Notes: generated by a model from the sequence alone, not told the origin. A stretch of DNA of 64,000 nucleotides from Sphingorhabdus sp. (GCF_023910635.1 NZ_JAAVVZ010000013.1:1-64000), one strand, 5' to 3'; shown: positions 52,272 to 62,626, counted from the stretch's first letter. A program made the numbers and translations.

Positions 52272-52940
52272 TTAAGTAACAGCGCGCTCTATGCGCTCTA
52301 TCGTCCACGGCTCTTGCGCTGCGGCGGCATAATATTGTTCCATCCACGGATGCGCCATGATGGCCTCAGCATAAGCTTGGGCAAAGCCGGGAAGCGTAAA
52401 GCCGTACGTCACAAACCGCGTGACCACGGGCGCGAGCATGATGTCGGCGGCGCTGAAGGTCCCGAACAAATATGGCCCTTCCTTGCCAAAACGTGACCGC
52501 GCCTCTGCCCAGTTTTGCAATATGCGGACAGCATCGGCGCGGGTTTCTTCGGACAATGTTACGTCGGTGAAGGTCTTGCGCGTGTTCATCGGGCATTCGC
52601 GGCGTAAGGATGTGTAGCCCGCATGCATTTCTGCCGCCATGGAACGCGCCATGCCGCGCGCGACCGCGTCCTTGGGCCAATAACGGTCACGCCCGACCTT
52701 GTCGGCGAGATAATCGATGATCGCAAGGCTGTCCCAAATCACGGCCTCCCCGTCCCACAAGACAGGCACCTTACCAGCGGAAGGCGCGAGGTCTTCCGCA
52801 CGTTTGCGCGCGTCCCAGTCTGCGTCAAACAAAGGAACAATGACCTCTTCAAAATGCAGGCCGGATTGTTTCGCCGCGAGCCAGCCGCGCAACGACCAGC
52901 TTGAATAGGCTTTGTTGCCAATAATCAGTTTCAGGGTCAT
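52272..52940 (-). CDS. Glutathione S-transferase family protein
   Basis: A 222-residue GST. The N-terminal thioredoxin fold contains KAYSSWSLRGWLAAKQSG (Ser catalytic region) and GKVPVLWDGEAVIWDSLAII (cis-Pro, then glutathione-binding D/S); the all-helical domain follows. The substrate is not known. It is in the same direction as yihA, beyond the inverted repeat at 52961-52993. Confidence 0.88.
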   Translation of the reverse strand: MTLKLIIGNKAYSSWSLRGWLAAKQSGLHFEEVIVPLFDADWDARKRAEDLAPSAGKVPVLWDGEAVIWDSLAIIDYLADKVGRDRYWPKDAVARGMARSMAAEMHAGYTSLRRECPMNTRKTFTDVTLSEETRADAVRILQNWAEARSRFGKEGPYLFGTFSAADIMLAPVVTRFVTYGFTLPGFAQAYAEAIMAHPWMEQYYAAAAQEPWTIERIERAVT

Positions 52941-52960
52941 GCGACTTTACATGGCCGTTG

Positions 52961-52993
52961 TTTGCTTTTCTGTCGAGAGGGCAGAAAAGCAAA
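52961..52993. terminator. 12-bp inverted repeat, possible terminator of the yidC-yihA operon
   Basis: TTTGCTTTTCTG and CAGAAAAGCAAA form a perfect 12-bp stem with a 9-base loop, 14 bases beyond the yihA stop. The stem is AT-rich and there is no clean T-tract, so termination is probable but not certain. Confidence 0.5.
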
Positions 52994-53006
52994 ATTTACG
53001 CACTTT

Positions 53007-53627
53007 TTATGAGGCCACGGCTTCCAACACGGCGGCGCGCAGTTCCTCAATCCCGCCGCGCTTTTCGGCGGAGGTCACCGATAGGTCAGGATAAGCCGCA
53101 ACATGCTTGCGCAGTTTTGCCATAGTGTCGGTTTCAACTGCGGCCAAGTCGGTTGCCTTGATCTTGTCGGTCTTGGTCAGCACGATGCGATAGCTGATTG
53201 CGGCACTATCGAGCATCGACATGATGTCATGATCGACCTCTTTAATCCCATGGCGGCTGTCGATCAGGACGAAGACACGTTTCAGCACCACGCGACCACG
53301 CAGATAATCGTTAATCAGGTACCGCCATTGCTGCACGGTCTTGATCGGTGCTTTGGCATAACCATAGCCCGGCATGTCGACGATGCGAAATGTCGCGGGG
53401 TCGCCCACATCAAAGAAGTTTAATTCCTGTGTGCGGCCCGGCGTATTTGACGCGCGCGCCAGATTGTTGCGGTTGACGAGCGCGTTAATCAGGCTCGACT
53501 TGCCGACATTCGACCGTCCCGCAAACGCGATTTCCGGCACCGTTGGTTCGGGCAGGAATTCAAGCTTTGGCGCCGATTTCAGGAAGCTGATCGGCCCTGA
53601 AAAGATTTTGGTCGTCGGTTTGGTCAC
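53007..53627 (-). CDS. engB: Ribosome biogenesis GTPase YihA/YsxC (EngB)
   Basis: A 206-residue GTPase with G1 [18 protein letters not shown], a G2/G3 region [11 protein letters not shown] and [12 protein letters not shown], and G4 VLTKTDKI. It assists assembly of the large ribosomal subunit. It overlaps yidC by four bases (ATGA). Confidence 0.95.
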   Translation of the reverse strand: MTKPTTKIFSGPISFLKSAPKLEFLPEPTVPEIAFAGRSNVGKSSLINALVNRNNLARASNTPGRTQELNFFDVGDPATFRIVDMPGYGYAKAPIKTVQQWRYLINDYLRGRVVLKRVFVLIDSRHGIKEVDHDIMSMLDSAAISYRIVLTKTDKIKATDLAAVETDTMAKLRKHVAAYPDLSVTSAEKRGGIEELRAAVLEAVAS

Positions 53628-55393
53628 GCCTTGGCATTCGCTTTCGCCTGCGCCTTTTCTTCGGCATCACGGGCCATCTGTTCGCGCAAGACCGGGTGGC
53701 GAGAATATAGCCATTTTTGCTGGGCAATCGAAACGAGGTTTGACATCACCCAATATAATTGAAGACCAGCGGCAAATGGGGCCATGATGAACATCAGGAA
53801 CCATGGCATCACGGCAAATACCTGCTTTTGCACTTCGTCCATCGGCTGCGGATTGAGCCGTTGCATCAGCCACATTGTCACACCCAACAAGATCGGCAAG
53901 ATGCCAATCGCGATGAAAGATGGCGGGTCGAACGGCAGCAACCCAAAGAGGTTGATTGGCGTCAACGGGTCGGGTGCGGACAAATCCTTCAACCATAACA
54001 CAAATGGCTGGTGACGCATTTCAATCGACAGCAGCAAAATTTTGTAGAGCGCGAAGAAGATCGGAATTTGCAGCACAATCGGAAGGCAGCCCGCGAGCGG
54101 GTTCACCTTTTCTTCTTTGTACAAAGCCATCATTTCCTGCTGCAGACGCGGCTTGTCGTCTTTCCAGCGTTCTTGCAGCGCCTTGAGCTTAGGCTGCACC
54201 GCACGCATCTGCGCCATGGACGCAAATTGCTTTTGCGCGACCGGATACATGAATCCGCGGACAATGAGGGTCAGCCCAATAATCGCAACGCCAAAGTTAC
54301 CGAACACGCCAAACAGCCAATGGAGAATCCAGAAGAACGGAATTGCGATGAACCAGAACCAGCCCCAGTCAATGGCATAGTCCAGATAGGGAATGCCCAA
54401 ATCCTGTGAATAAGCGTTGAGGACCGCCATTTCCTTAGCACCCGCAAACAGACGTGAGCTGCTGTCATATGCGGCCCCGGCGGCGACACTGGTATAACGC
54501 GTCGGAATAACCTGCGCCTGATAGACATCGCCGCTTGCGCGGAACTTGGCCGAGACAGGCGTTTTTTGATCCGGGATCAGCGCGCCGAGCCAATATTTGT
54601 CGGTGAAACCAAGCCAGCCGCCCGTGCTGCTGAACGATGCTTCACCCTTATTTTCTTCGACATCGACATAGCCCCAGTCATAATTGGGCTTGTCATCGAA
54701 AACGCCCATGGGGCCGATGTGGATGTGCGTGAATATCGATCCACCTGAGGTCGCGTCGGCGGGCTTACCCGTGCGGCTGAGCAACGCGAAGTTGGCGATT
54801 TCGGCAGGGGTCGTGGCATTATTGGTGAAGCGCTGCTTTGCCGTAATCATGAAATTTTCGTCAATCGACAGAGCGATTTCAAACGTCTGACTTTGCGCGT
54901 TGGTCCAGCTTAAGGTCACAGGCGTTGACGGCGTTAGCTTATTGCCGCTTGGCGTCCACACGGTTTTGTCGTCTGGCGCTATGATGCCTGTTCCGGCCCA
55001 GCCAAAGCGGGCGAAATAGGCGTTTTTGGTTCCAGATGGCGCAAAAAGGCGAACGGGGGGCGAATCCTTGGCAAGCTCGGTACGGTGGGTCAGCAACACG
55101 AGGTCGTCGATTTTCGCGCCCTCAAGATTGATCGAGCCTTTCAGCTTTGGCGTTTCGACCATGATGCGGGCCGAAGATTGCAGCGCATTGCCCAATGGAA
55201 CGGCCTGCGCCTTGGCGGGTGCGGCTTCGACAGACACGTCAGACGTTGCCGCACCTGCGGGATTGGCCGTCGATGCGGCTGTGCTGGTCACAGGCGCTGG
55301 TGTGGGGAAGAAATAGCTGGCGACATAGGGCCAACCGAACAGGATGAGACCAGTCAGCAATACTGCAAATATCAGGTTGCGTTTATCGTCCAC
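53624..55393 (-). CDS. yidC: Membrane protein insertase YidC
   Basis: A 589-residue YidC/Oxa1 insertase. An N-terminal helix ([20 protein letters not shown]) precedes a large periplasmic beta domain (about 60-340). The conserved insertase core follows: [40 protein letters not shown] and a C-terminal [13 protein letters not shown]. The basic tail ([11 protein letters not shown]) may bind ribosomes. It follows yidD with a 34-base gap. Confidence 0.96.
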   Translation of the reverse strand: MDDKRNLIFAVLLTGLILFGWPYVASYFFPTPAPVTSTAASTANPAGAATSDVSVEAAPAKAQAVPLGNALQSSARIMVETPKLKGSINLEGAKIDDLVLLTHRTELAKDSPPVRLFAPSGTKNAYFARFGWAGTGIIAPDDKTVWTPSGNKLTPSTPVTLSWTNAQSQTFEIALSIDENFMITAKQRFTNNATTPAEIANFALLSRTGKPADATSGGSIFTHIHIGPMGVFDDKPNYDWGYVDVEENKGEASFSSTGGWLGFTDKYWLGALIPDQKTPVSAKFRASGDVYQAQVIPTRYTSVAAGAAYDSSSRLFAGAKEMAVLNAYSQDLGIPYLDYAIDWGWFWFIAIPFFWILHWLFGVFGNFGVAIIGLTLIVRGFMYPVAQKQFASMAQMRAVQPKLKALQERWKDDKPRLQQEMMALYKEEKVNPLAGCLPIVLQIPIFFALYKILLLSIEMRHQPFVLWLKDLSAPDPLTPINLFGLLPFDPPSFIAIGILPILLGVTMWLMQRLNPQPMDEVQKQVFAVMPWFLMFIMAPFAAGLQLYWVMSNLVSIAQQKWLYSRHPVLREQMARDAEEKAQAKANAKA

Positions 55394-55427
55394 GTCTAAA
55401 ATTCCCCGTTAATCCGTAAGTTGAGCG

Positions 55428-55640
55428 TCATGGCACAGGATCATATCCGTGCCCACCCCAAGGTTGGCAGCGCAATAGCCGTTTGATGGCCAGCCAGCCA
55501 CCCTTAATTGCGCCATATTTTTGTAGCGCCGTAATCGCATATGCCGAACAGCTTGGGCTATATCGGCACGTCGGCGGCAAAACACGCGATGGCCCCATCT
55601 GCCAGGCCCGTGCGACAAGGATGAAGAGCTTTGCGATCAT
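55428..55640 (-). CDS. yidD: Membrane protein insertion efficiency factor YidD
   Basis: Seventy residues, typical for Yid[21 protein letters not shown] and [20 protein letters not shown]. The two C-containing motifs are conserved. ATG 55640 lies 22 bases after the rnpA stop; no strong ribosome-binding site is visible, so it is probably coupled to rnpA. Confidence 0.92.
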   Translation of the reverse strand: MIAKLFILVARAWQMGPSRVLPPTCRYSPSCSAYAITALQKYGAIKGGWLAIKRLLRCQPWGGHGYDPVP

Positions 55641-55662
55641 GGGGAGGATAATGTTTCCATCA

Positions 55663-55998
55663 TCAGCCGCATAACTTCCCCAGCGCCTTGACCATGTCGC
55701 TGCGCAATGCGCCAAAGTCCCGCTCGATCCCGCTGTCGCGGCCAATCAGGATGTGATCTGCGCCCGCCTTGCCATTTTGTCCGAGCATTTCCTGCGCGAG
55801 CGCGCGAAAGCGGCGGCGCATGCGGTTGCGGACGACGGCGTTGCCGACTTTCTTGGTAATGGTAATGCCCAACCGAATCTCGGTGCTTTCATCCTGCCTG
55901 TCTTTCACAAGCAAAACAAAACCGGGAGTTGCATATCGCTTCCCCCGGTTAGCGGCCAAGAAATCCGGCCTTTTTTTGATGACGCTATAACCGCGCAT
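55663..55998 (-). CDS. rnpA: Ribonuclease P protein component
   Basis: About 111 residues. Family motifs are [40 protein letters not shown], and RRRFRALAQ. It supports the catalytic RNA in trimming tRNA 5' ends. ATG 55998 ([10 protein letters not shown]) is chosen because the upstream frame (to 56268) runs through rpmH and lacks homology to the family. Confidence 0.93.
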   Translation of the reverse strand: MRGYSVIKKRPDFLAANRGKRYATPGFVLLVKDRQDESTEIRLGITITKKVGNAVVRNRMRRRFRALAQEMLGQNGKAGADHILIGRDSGIERDFGALRSDMVKALGKLCG

Positions 55999-56021
55999 GT
56001 CGCGGTTCGCCTGCTCGCTTA

Positions 56022-56156
56022 TTAAGCCGACAGCTTCTTGCGGCCGCGTGCGCGACGTGCGTTCAGTATGTTGCGGCCAGCAGCAGTTGACATACGGAGA
56101 CGAAAACCGTGGCGACGGGCACGCACGAGATTGCTCGGCTGAAAAGTGCGCTTCAT
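56022..56156 (-). CDS. rpmH: Ribosomal protein L34
   Basis: A 44-residue protein: [20 protein letters not shown], then [20 protein letters not shown], then KLSA. It is a full-length, highly basic L34 of the large subunit. It heads the rpmH-rnpA-yidD-yidC-yihA gene order typical of bacteria. Confidence 0.97.
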   Translation of the reverse strand: MKRTFQPSNLVRARRHGFRLRMSTAAGRNILNARRARGRKKLSA

Positions 56157-56271
56157 GACTGTAATCCTTAAATTTTTTGCGTCTTGTTATGAAAATGGTC
56201 GCCGAATCTGCGCAACGACCTTCTCTGTTGCTGTGGCCGATACGGTCAGGATGGTTAAAAGTCAACACGGG

Positions 56272-56622
56272 TCAGGGCATTTTCATGTCTATGTCGTCGC
56301 GACGGAACAGGTGCAGGAAATCGCCTTTGACGTCGGGAAAGGGCGGACGGCCTTTGACCTTGTTGCGCCGCAATGCCCAATTTGCCCAGCGGGCATATTC
56401 GGGATGTTGCTTTGAAAGCCGCGAATATCGCTTCTTTGCCCAACGCGAATGTTTAAGGATGACGCCGAGCCCGATGATAAACAGCAATAGTCCGCCTGGA
56501 CCTGGAAGCCAGCTCACAAGAGGCACCGCAACGATCAGCGCCCAACCCAAAATGACCATCGACCAGCGATAGGCTGGCGTATCGCTCCAGTTTTTTCGTT
56601 TCGAGCGGTGCATATGCGTCAT
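56272..56622 (-). CDS. PGPGW-like small membrane protein
   Basis: A 116-residue protein with two helices around WLPGPGGLLLFIIGLGVIL, a variant of the PGPGW motif of putative transmembrane proteins. The C-terminal part is basic and cytoplasmic-looking. The start may be Met1 (56622) or Met4 (56613). Function unknown. Confidence 0.75.
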   Translation of the reverse strand: MTHMHRSKRKNWSDTPAYRWSMVILGWALIVAVPLVSWLPGPGGLLLFIIGLGVILKHSRWAKKRYSRLSKQHPEYARWANWALRRNKVKGRPPFPDVKGDFLHLFRRDDIDMKMP

Positions 56623-56781
56623 GTGGGATAAAGGAACCGGTGTTGCAAGTTCATGTCAGCTCCAAGCCGTTTCCGCAGAAATAAAAAATCTTTAGCATTG
56701 TCCGTAATTGCCAGCATGTATTCATGTTTTTGCCGTAATAAGGCTGTATGACCGTTTCTTATTGTTTATGATGAAAGCCTG

Positions 56782-57183
56782 ATGACAAAAGCCCTCTCCC
56801 ACCTTCACCGCATAGGCGTGCTGCCTGCTGACATCGATTTCATGGGGCATGTGAACAATGCGCGCTATCTGAACTGGGTTCAAGATGCGGTTCTGGCGCA
56901 TTGGAACAAGCTTGCCCCGCCGGAGACGGCAGCGAAATATCTTTGGGTCGCGCTCAAACATGAAATCACATATCGCAAGCCGGCATTTCTGAATGATGAG
57001 GTGATTGCATCGGTTGTGCTGGAAAAGGTGCAAGGGGCGCGGTCATTTTACGATACGGTGATCAAGCGTGGCGAAGAAGTTCTTGCCGAGGTAAAGTCGA
57101 GCTGGTGCTGTGTTGATGCAAAAACGCTGCGGCCTGCGCGCATTGCGACCGATGTTCAGGCGTATTTTTTCAGTCGGGATTGA
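56782..57183 (+). CDS. Acyl-CoA thioesterase (4HBT/YbgC-type)
   Basis: A 133-residue hotdog-fold thioesterase with the active-site motif DIDFMGHVNNARYLNWVQDA (Asp and the N-N-A-x-Y pattern). It would hydrolyse acyl-CoA or act on a related thioester. It stands alone in an intergenic setting. Confidence 0.88.
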   Translation: MTKALSHLHRIGVLPADIDFMGHVNNARYLNWVQDAVLAHWNKLAPPETAAKYLWVALKHEITYRKPAFLNDEVIASVVLEKVQGARSFYDTVIKRGEEVLAEVKSSWCCVDAKTLRPARIATDVQAYFFSRD

Positions 57184-57204
57184 TTTTGGATTGGCGGTGC
57201 GGCG

Positions 57205-57258
57205 TTTCATCCTGAAACAAGTTCAGGATGACGGGACTCTGTAAGTTCAGGATGACCT
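57205..57258. repeat. Intergenic TTCAGGATGA repeats
   Basis: TCATCCTGAAACAAGTTCAGGATGA forms an inverted pair at 57209-57233, written here as arms TCATCCTGAA and TTCAGGATGA; a further AGTTCAGGATGAC follows at 57244-57256. Such repeats are common between alphaproteobacterial genes and may act as a terminator for the thioesterase or cysH gene. Confidence 0.6.
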
Positions 57259-57278
57259 ACTTCAAATACTGAAAGTCC

Positions 57279-58049
57279 TCAGAAAATAGGATCGTCCGCA
57301 CCGTCGCCTATCGGCGTCACGGCGTTGTGTAACCCACATTCAACCTTGTCCCAGCCCTTCCAACGGCCCGAGCGTGGGTCTTCGCCTGGTGCAACTTTGG
57401 TGGTGCAGGGGGAGCAGCCGATTGATGGATAGCCAAGCTTTACCAAGGGATGTGCGGGCAAGGCATGCTCGACCATATAAGCGTCGATTTTGGCTTGGTC
57501 CCAATCGGTGAGCGGATTGACTTTCAAACGGCCATTTTCGATTTCGAACCGGGGCAGCGCACGGCGGGTTGATGATTGAAACGCTTTGCGCCCGGTAAAC
57601 TGTGCATCAAAGCCGGTCAAAACAGCATTCAATGGCAGCACTTTGCGGATTTCGCAGCAACCATCGGGGTCATATGACCAACGCAGGCCAGTTTCGTCCT
57701 TTTGCTGGAGCAAAATAGGGTCAGGGGTCAGGATACGTAGATCCAACAAGCCAAGCTTGGAACGAAGTTCCTCCCGATAATTAATCGTCTCGGGAAAATG
57801 CTTGCCCGTGTCCAAGAACAAGACGGGTATAGTCGGGTCAATGCTTGCAATGAGGTGCAGCAAAACCGCGCTCTCCGCGCCAAAGCTGGAGACCACAGCC
57901 GCATCGCCCAACATGTTCTCGCGCAACAAGATCGTCAGCATCTCAATCGTATCACAGCCCCGGAACATGTTATTCAGGCGCACCGCGTCGCCGTCTGTAT
58001 AACGCGGGGCAGTGTTGATACGATCGGCGATGCGGACCTCATTACCCAT
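57279..58049 (-). CDS. cysH: Phosphoadenylyl/adenylyl-sulfate reductase
   Basis: A 256-residue assimilatory sulfonucleotide reductase. It has SSFGAESAVLLHLI and FLDTGKHFPET for nucleotide binding and the catalytic ECGLH at the C-terminus. Two Cys pairs (DGCCEIRK and GCSPCTTKV) are the 4Fe-4S ligands of APS-reducing forms, which suggests APS rather than PAPS as substrate. ATG 58049 overlaps the end of the DUF934 gene. Confidence 0.93.
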   Translation of the reverse strand: MGNEVRIADRINTAPRYTDGDAVRLNNMFRGCDTIEMLTILLRENMLGDAAVVSSFGAESAVLLHLIASIDPTIPVLFLDTGKHFPETINYREELRSKLGLLDLRILTPDPILLQQKDETGLRWSYDPDGCCEIRKVLPLNAVLTGFDAQFTGRKAFQSSTRRALPRFEIENGRLKVNPLTDWDQAKIDAYMVEHALPAHPLVKLGYPSIGCSPCTTKVAPGEDPRSGRWKGWDKVECGLHNAVTPIGDGADDPIF

Positions 58050-58464
58050 GGCGTAGCTTCCAAATAGGCACCACGGCATCAGCAGCCCCTTGATACGCAT
58101 GGTCATAATGCGCCAGCGCGCGCGCGACGGCATCGGGGTTTAAGGAGGATTCAGGGGCGAAACTGTCAAAGCCGCAGCGGCGCATGAACGCAATCTGATC
58201 AACCAACACGTCACCTTGGGCGCGCAATTCGCCCTGATACCCGGCCTCGCGCAATATGCGCGCGGCGCTATAGCCCCTGCCATCGCGATATTTGGGGAAA
58301 GCAACTTCGATCAGCGTCAGCCGGTCAAGGAAAGGAATTAAAGCGCGGGCATCATCATCGGGTTCCAACCGGACGGCGGTCGCGTTGGATTGGTCCAGAA
58401 ACGCATCCAGCGTTACCGACGGCTGTTCCGTGACCTCATCGGTGCGATAACGAAACTCAACCAT
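58042..58464 (-). CDS. DUF934 protein of the sulfate-assimilation operon
   Basis: A 140-residue DUF934 protein (LIEVAFPKYRDGRGYSAARI, GELRAQGDVLVDQIAFMRRC, GFDSFAP). Genes of this family lie between sulfite reductase and cysH in many alphaproteobacteria; the function is not established. It overlaps both neighbours. Confidence 0.9.
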   Translation of the reverse strand: MVEFRYRTDEVTEQPSVTLDAFLDQSNATAVRLEPDDDARALIPFLDRLTLIEVAFPKYRDGRGYSAARILREAGYQGELRAQGDVLVDQIAFMRRCGFDSFAPESSLNPDAVARALAHYDHAYQGAADAVVPIWKLRHG

Positions 58465-60085
58465 AAATTGCCTCCTTAAAGGGTTCGAGGCCGACACGGC
58501 GATAGGTGTCGAGGAAACGTTCATCACCCTCCCGCAGTGCCTTGTAGACTTCCGTCGCCTTTTCTACTGCATCGACAACGCCATCTTCGTCAAAGCCGGG
58601 TCCAATGATCTTCCCGATGCTGACGTCTTCCGCGCCAGAGCCGCCAAAAGTAAGCTGGTAATTTTCCACGCCTTTCTTATCGACGCCCAATATGCCGATA
58701 TGCCCTGCATGATGATGTCCGCAGGCATTGATGCAGCCCGAAATTTTAAGCTTCAGCTCGCCCAAATCGCGCTGCCGGTCCATGTCGGCAAAACGTGTCG
58801 CAATTTTCTGCGCGACGGGGATGGAACGCGCGTTGGCAAGGCTGCAATAATCAAGGCCGGGGCAGGCGATGATATCGCTGATCAGGTCAAGATTGGCGTC
58901 GGCCAACGCGGCATCGCGCAACGCGTGCCACACGGCATAGAGGTCGCGCTTTGCCACATAAGGCAGGACGATGTTCTGCGCATGCGTGACGCGCAATTCG
59001 TCAAAGCTGTATTTTTCGGCCAAGTCAGCCATGACATCAATTTGAGCCGACGTCGCGTCGCCCGGAATGCCACCAATAGGCTTCAAGCTGATGTTGACGA
59101 TGGCATAGCCAGCTTGCTTGTGCGGCTTTACATTCTGATCGAGCCAGACGGCAAAATCGGGATCAGTGCGGTCGGGTTCTACGTTTGCGGCATCATAAGC
59201 CGGCGGCGCAAAAAAGGCAGCTATGCGTTCCAACTCAGCCAAAGGCGGGTCGATGCCCAATGTTTTGACATGCGCAAATTCCGTTGCGACCTGACGGCGA
59301 TATGCGTCCGCGCCGATTTCATGGATCAGGATCTTGATCCGCGCTTTGTAGATATTGTCGCGCCGTCCGTAGCGGTTGTAGACGCGCAGACAGGCCTCAA
59401 GATAGCTCAACAGATCATCCGCTTTCACAAAGGGATTGATCTCAGGCGCGATCATCGGCGTCCGGCCCATGCCGCCGCCGACAAATACCCGCGCGCCCAA
59501 TGCGCCATCTTGGCGGATCAGCTCAAGCCCGATGTCGTGTAAACGCATGGCTGCGCGGTCCTCAGGTGACGCAATCACGGCGATTTTGAACTTGCGGGGT
59601 AGGTAGCTGAATTCCGGATGGAAGGTTGACCATTGGCGCAGCAATTCGGCCCAAGGACGCGGGTCTGTGACTTCGTCCGCCGCAGCGCCCGCATATTGGT
59701 CCGACGAAATGTTGCGGATGCAATTGCCACTTGTTTGAATGGCATGCATTTCGACGGTGGCCAGCTCTTCTAGGATATCGGCACAGTCTTCCAGTTTGAT
59801 CCAGTTATACTGAATATTCTGGCGCGTGGTGAAATGGCCATAATCGCGGTCATATGTGCGCGCGATATGCGCCAGCATCCGCATCTGCCGTGAATCGAGC
59901 GTGCCATAAGGAATGGCAACGCGCAGCATATAGGCATGCAATTGCAGATAGAGGCCGTTCATCAACCGCAGGGGTTTAAACTGGTCTTCCGTCATTTCTC
60001 CGGCAATGCGGCGGGTTATTTGGTCACGAAATTCGGCAACGCGCGCGTCCACCATCGCTTGGTCATAAGTGTCATATGTATACAT
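58457..60085 (-). CDS. cysI: Sulfite/nitrite reductase hemoprotein
   Basis: A 542-residue siroheme/4Fe-4S reductase. Siroheme-binding regions are HFTTRQNIQYNWIKLEDC and TSGNCIRNISSDQYAGA. The cluster ligands are CPGLDYC and GCINACGHHH (C-x5-C and C-x3-C). In this operon it reduces sulfite to sulfide. It follows the DUF2849 gene with one base between. Confidence 0.92.
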   Translation of the reverse strand: MYTYDTYDQAMVDARVAEFRDQITRRIAGEMTEDQFKPLRLMNGLYLQLHAYMLRVAIPYGTLDSRQMRMLAHIARTYDRDYGHFTTRQNIQYNWIKLEDCADILEELATVEMHAIQTSGNCIRNISSDQYAGAAADEVTDPRPWAELLRQWSTFHPEFSYLPRKFKIAVIASPEDRAAMRLHDIGLELIRQDGALGARVFVGGGMGRTPMIAPEINPFVKADDLLSYLEACLRVYNRYGRRDNIYKARIKILIHEIGADAYRRQVATEFAHVKTLGIDPPLAELERIAAFFAPPAYDAANVEPDRTDPDFAVWLDQNVKPHKQAGYAIVNISLKPIGGIPGDATSAQIDVMADLAEKYSFDELRVTHAQNIVLPYVAKRDLYAVWHALRDAALADANLDLISDIIACPGLDYCSLANARSIPVAQKIATRFADMDRQRDLGELKLKISGCINACGHHHAGHIGILGVDKKGVENYQLTFGGSGAEDVSIGKIIGPGFDEDGVVDAVEKATEVYKALREGDERFLDTYRRVGLEPFKEAIYG

Positions 60086-60086
60086 G

Positions 60087-60383
60087 TCAGATTATCCAGT
60101 CGCCAGCCGCAGGATCGGCAGGCTTGAGTGTGAGGTCAGTGCGGACGGTTGGTCCCAGCGCGCGAATACGGTCCTTAATATGTGCCGGGCGCGGGCCATC
60201 TTCGGTTGGCAGCGCGTCAATAATGTACGGCGCGTTGACGCGGCGTGCGCCTTCTTCGGCGTGGAGTATTGCCTCGCCATGTTCGCCAACATCGGCGGCA
60301 TCTTCGACATGGATGGACCAGCCATTGCCCGTCCACCAGGTTACAGCGCCAGACCCCAAATCATTTCCCGTCAGTAATTTCAC
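60087..60383 (-). CDS. DUF2849 protein of the sulfate-assimilation operon
   Basis: A 98-residue protein of the DUF2849 family (KLLTGNDLGSGAVTWWTGNG, YIIDALPTEDGPRPAHIKDR). It lies between cobA and cysI with ATGA overlap to cobA in most alphaproteobacteria. Role unknown. Confidence 0.88.
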   Translation of the reverse strand: MKLLTGNDLGSGAVTWWTGNGWSIHVEDAADVGEHGEAILHAEEGARRVNAPYIIDALPTEDGPRPAHIKDRIRALGPTVRTDLTLKPADPAAGDWII

Positions 60384-61147
60384 GTAATTTTCTCCGCCTG
60401 TTTGGCAAAATGGAACAACCGGTCTTCGGCATTGGATTTCAGGACGACATCGCCGACAATGATGATGGCGGGCGAAACAACGCCTTCACGCGCGATCATG
60501 TCGCCAAGGTCGGTTAGTATTGTCCGCATGGCGCGCGCATCGGGCCGTGTGGCGCGCTCCAGCACCGCGACAGGCGTATCGGGTGAAAGGCCATCGCAGA
60601 TGAGCTTTTCGGTAATGTCCGCCGCCGTGGCGATGCCCATATAGATAACCAAGGTGCGGCCTTTACCCGCAAGGCCCGCCCAATTCTGGTCGGTCAGGCC
60701 CTTGCACTGGCCAGCGACGAAAGTCACGGCGCTGGCGGCATCACGGTGTGTCAGCGGCAACATACTGGCTGCTGCACCGCCCATCGCGGCAGAGATACCG
60801 GGAACGACCTCCACATCGATGCCAGCGTCGCGGCAGGCTTCCGCCTCTTCACCGCCGCGTCCGAAAATAAACGGGTCGCCGCCCTTTAACCGCACGACCC
60901 TGTGGCCAGCCAGCGCCTCGCGCACGAGGATGTCGTTGATGCCGTCTTGCGGGACCGAATGGCGGGAGCGGCTTTTGGCGACGGAAATCAGCCGTGCGGC
61001 GGGATTGATGAGCGCCATGATCGCGTCATCGACAAGGCCATCATGCACGACAACGTCCGCGCTCGAAATCAACCGTACGGCCTTAACGGTCAGAAGTTCG
61101 GGGTCACCGGGGCCAGCGCCCACCAAATATACGCGTGCTTGTTCCAT
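60380..61147 (-). CDS. cobA: Uroporphyrinogen-III C-methyltransferase
   Basis: A 255-residue SAM-dependent methyltransferase: VYLVGAGPGDPELLTVKAVR, VRLKGGDPFIFGRGGEEAEA, PGISAAMGGAA. It makes precorrin-2, the precursor of siroheme needed by the sulfite reductase two genes downstream. It is the first gene of the operon cobA-DUF2849-cysI-DUF934-cysH. Confidence 0.94.
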   Translation of the reverse strand: MEQARVYLVGAGPGDPELLTVKAVRLISSADVVVHDGLVDDAIMALINPAARLISVAKSRSRHSVPQDGINDILVREALAGHRVVRLKGGDPFIFGRGGEEAEACRDAGIDVEVVPGISAAMGGAAASMLPLTHRDAASAVTFVAGQCKGLTDQNWAGLAGKGRTLVIYMGIATAADITEKLICDGLSPDTPVAVLERATRPDARAMRTILTDLGDMIAREGVVSPAIIIVGDVVLKSNAEDRLFHFAKQAEKIT

Positions 61148-61237
61148 CTTGCGATCATGGGCAAATGCGCCGCACGCATCAAATCAGGATAAGTTGGCCA
61201 AGGCTTAGAAGAACTTTAGCGTATCATTTTGTCGTTA

Positions 61238-62626
61238 CTAATTCGGCGCCATATGGGCTTGCCCCATCTCCCGAATATCAAGGATTTTGCGCTCCAACAT
61301 TTGCCAGTCATCCTTTTGGGATATGGCCTGCCAGATATCTTCCACCTCGTTGATTAACATCGAACATATCGCGCCCTTCGCCCAATAATCGTGGCGGTCC
61401 CCTTTCACGGGCGCGTAATCACGCAGCAAAGCTGCAAATGCGGCCTCATATTCGCCGGGGGCTTCGCCCGCGTCCGCGTTGCCATAACGATAGCGGTAGA
61501 AGAATTGATCGATTGCAATTTTCTCGCGCGACATCGCGCGTTCGGCGGCTTCGACCAATTGCCTGTCCAATGCCTCTCCGCGCGATGCGACTCCCAACCG
61601 CCACAAAAAACGCCGGATGACCGCTTGCTGATACAGGCCGGGAAAACGCTCCAGCGCCGCAATCAACGGGGGCGCATCCGACAATAGGCGCAGCGCAACT
61701 GCCAACTGCCCCAAGTTCCAATGCAGCGCTTCGGTCTGTCTGCCAAATGCGTAAAGGCCAGATTCGTCGAAATAGGCCGCCGTGAATTGCGGGTCCCAAT
61801 ATTCGGTGAAGCGCCATGGCCCATAATCGAAGCTTTCACCGGTAATATTGATATTGTCGGTATTGAGCACGCCATGGACAAAGCCCGCGACCATGTATGA
61901 CGCCGCAAGATCCGCGACCCGTTCCACCGCCAGCTCAAGCAATTGGGCCGCAGGATTTTCCGTTGCGGCAACATCGTAGAGCTGCGTCAGGCAATAAGCG
62001 ATAAGCTCCTCCATAAACGCAGCATCGCCTTCGGCGGCGACACGTTGGAAGCTGCCAATGCGGATATGGCTATGGCTTAATCGGACCATGACGGCGGACC
62101 TTGTGGGCGATGGTTCATCGCCGCGCATCAATTCTTCGCCGGTTTCAATGATCGAAAATGTTTTGGAGGTGTTGACGCCAAGTGCCTCCAGCATTTCGGT
62201 TGCCAATATCTCGCGCACCCCACCTTTTAGCGTCAAACGGCCATCACCACGCCGGCTATAAGGCGTGGTCCCCGACCCCTTGGTGGCCAGATCAAGCAAG
62301 CGGCCGTCGCCATCGCGCATCTGCGCAAACAGGAAACCGCGGCCGTCACCAATATCGGGATTATAGACGCGAAATTGGTGGCCATGATATCGCAAAGCCA
62401 GCGGTTTAGGCATATTGTCGGGCAGCGGTTCGAAGCGGCCAAAGTGGCGGACCCAGGCGGCGTCGTCATAGTCGGCGAGGCCAATTGTCGCCGCCCAACG
62501 ATCATTCCGAAAGCGCAAGACCGTCTCCGGAAAATGCGCAGGCCGGACGGCGTCACCAATTTTCGCGCCAAGACTGGCGATTTTTGGATCAGGACGGTAG
62601 GGGGAAGGGACAGGTTTCATGTTCAT
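61238..62626 (-). CDS. selO: Protein adenylyltransferase SelO (YdiU)
   Basis: A 462-residue pseudokinase-fold AMPylator. Characteristic segments are LRYHGHQFRVYNPDIGDGRG, LATKGSGTTPYSRRGDGRLT, GGVREILATEMLEALGV, VHGVLNTDNINITGESFDYG. It transfers AMP to protein hydroxyls under redox stress (family knowledge). Confidence 0.93.
   Translation of the reverse strand: MNMKPVPSPYRPDPKIASLGAKIGDAVRPAHFPETVLRFRNDRWAATIGLADYDDAAWVRHFGRFEPLPDNMPKPLALRYHGHQFRVYNPDIGDGRGFLFAQMRDGDGRLLDLATKGSGTTPYSRRGDGRLTLKGGVREILATEMLEALGVNTSKTFSIIETGEELMRGDEPSPTRSAVMVRLSHSHIRIGSFQRVAAEGDAAFMEELIAYCLTQLYDVAATENPAAQLLELAVERVADLAASYMVAGFVHGVLNTDNINITGESFDYGPWRFTEYWDPQFTAAYFDESGLYAFGRQTEALHWNLGQLAVALRLLSDAPPLIAALERFPGLYQQAVIRRFLWRLGVASRGEALDRQLVEAAERAMSREKIAIDQFFYRYRYGNADAGEAPGEYEAAFAALLRDYAPVKGDRHDYWAKGAICSMLINEVEDIWQAISQKDDWQMLERKILDIREMGQAHMAPN

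Noticed and set aside
58700-59542. A 280-codon plus-strand frame opposite cysI.
   Set aside because: Antisense shadow of a strongly conserved gene.
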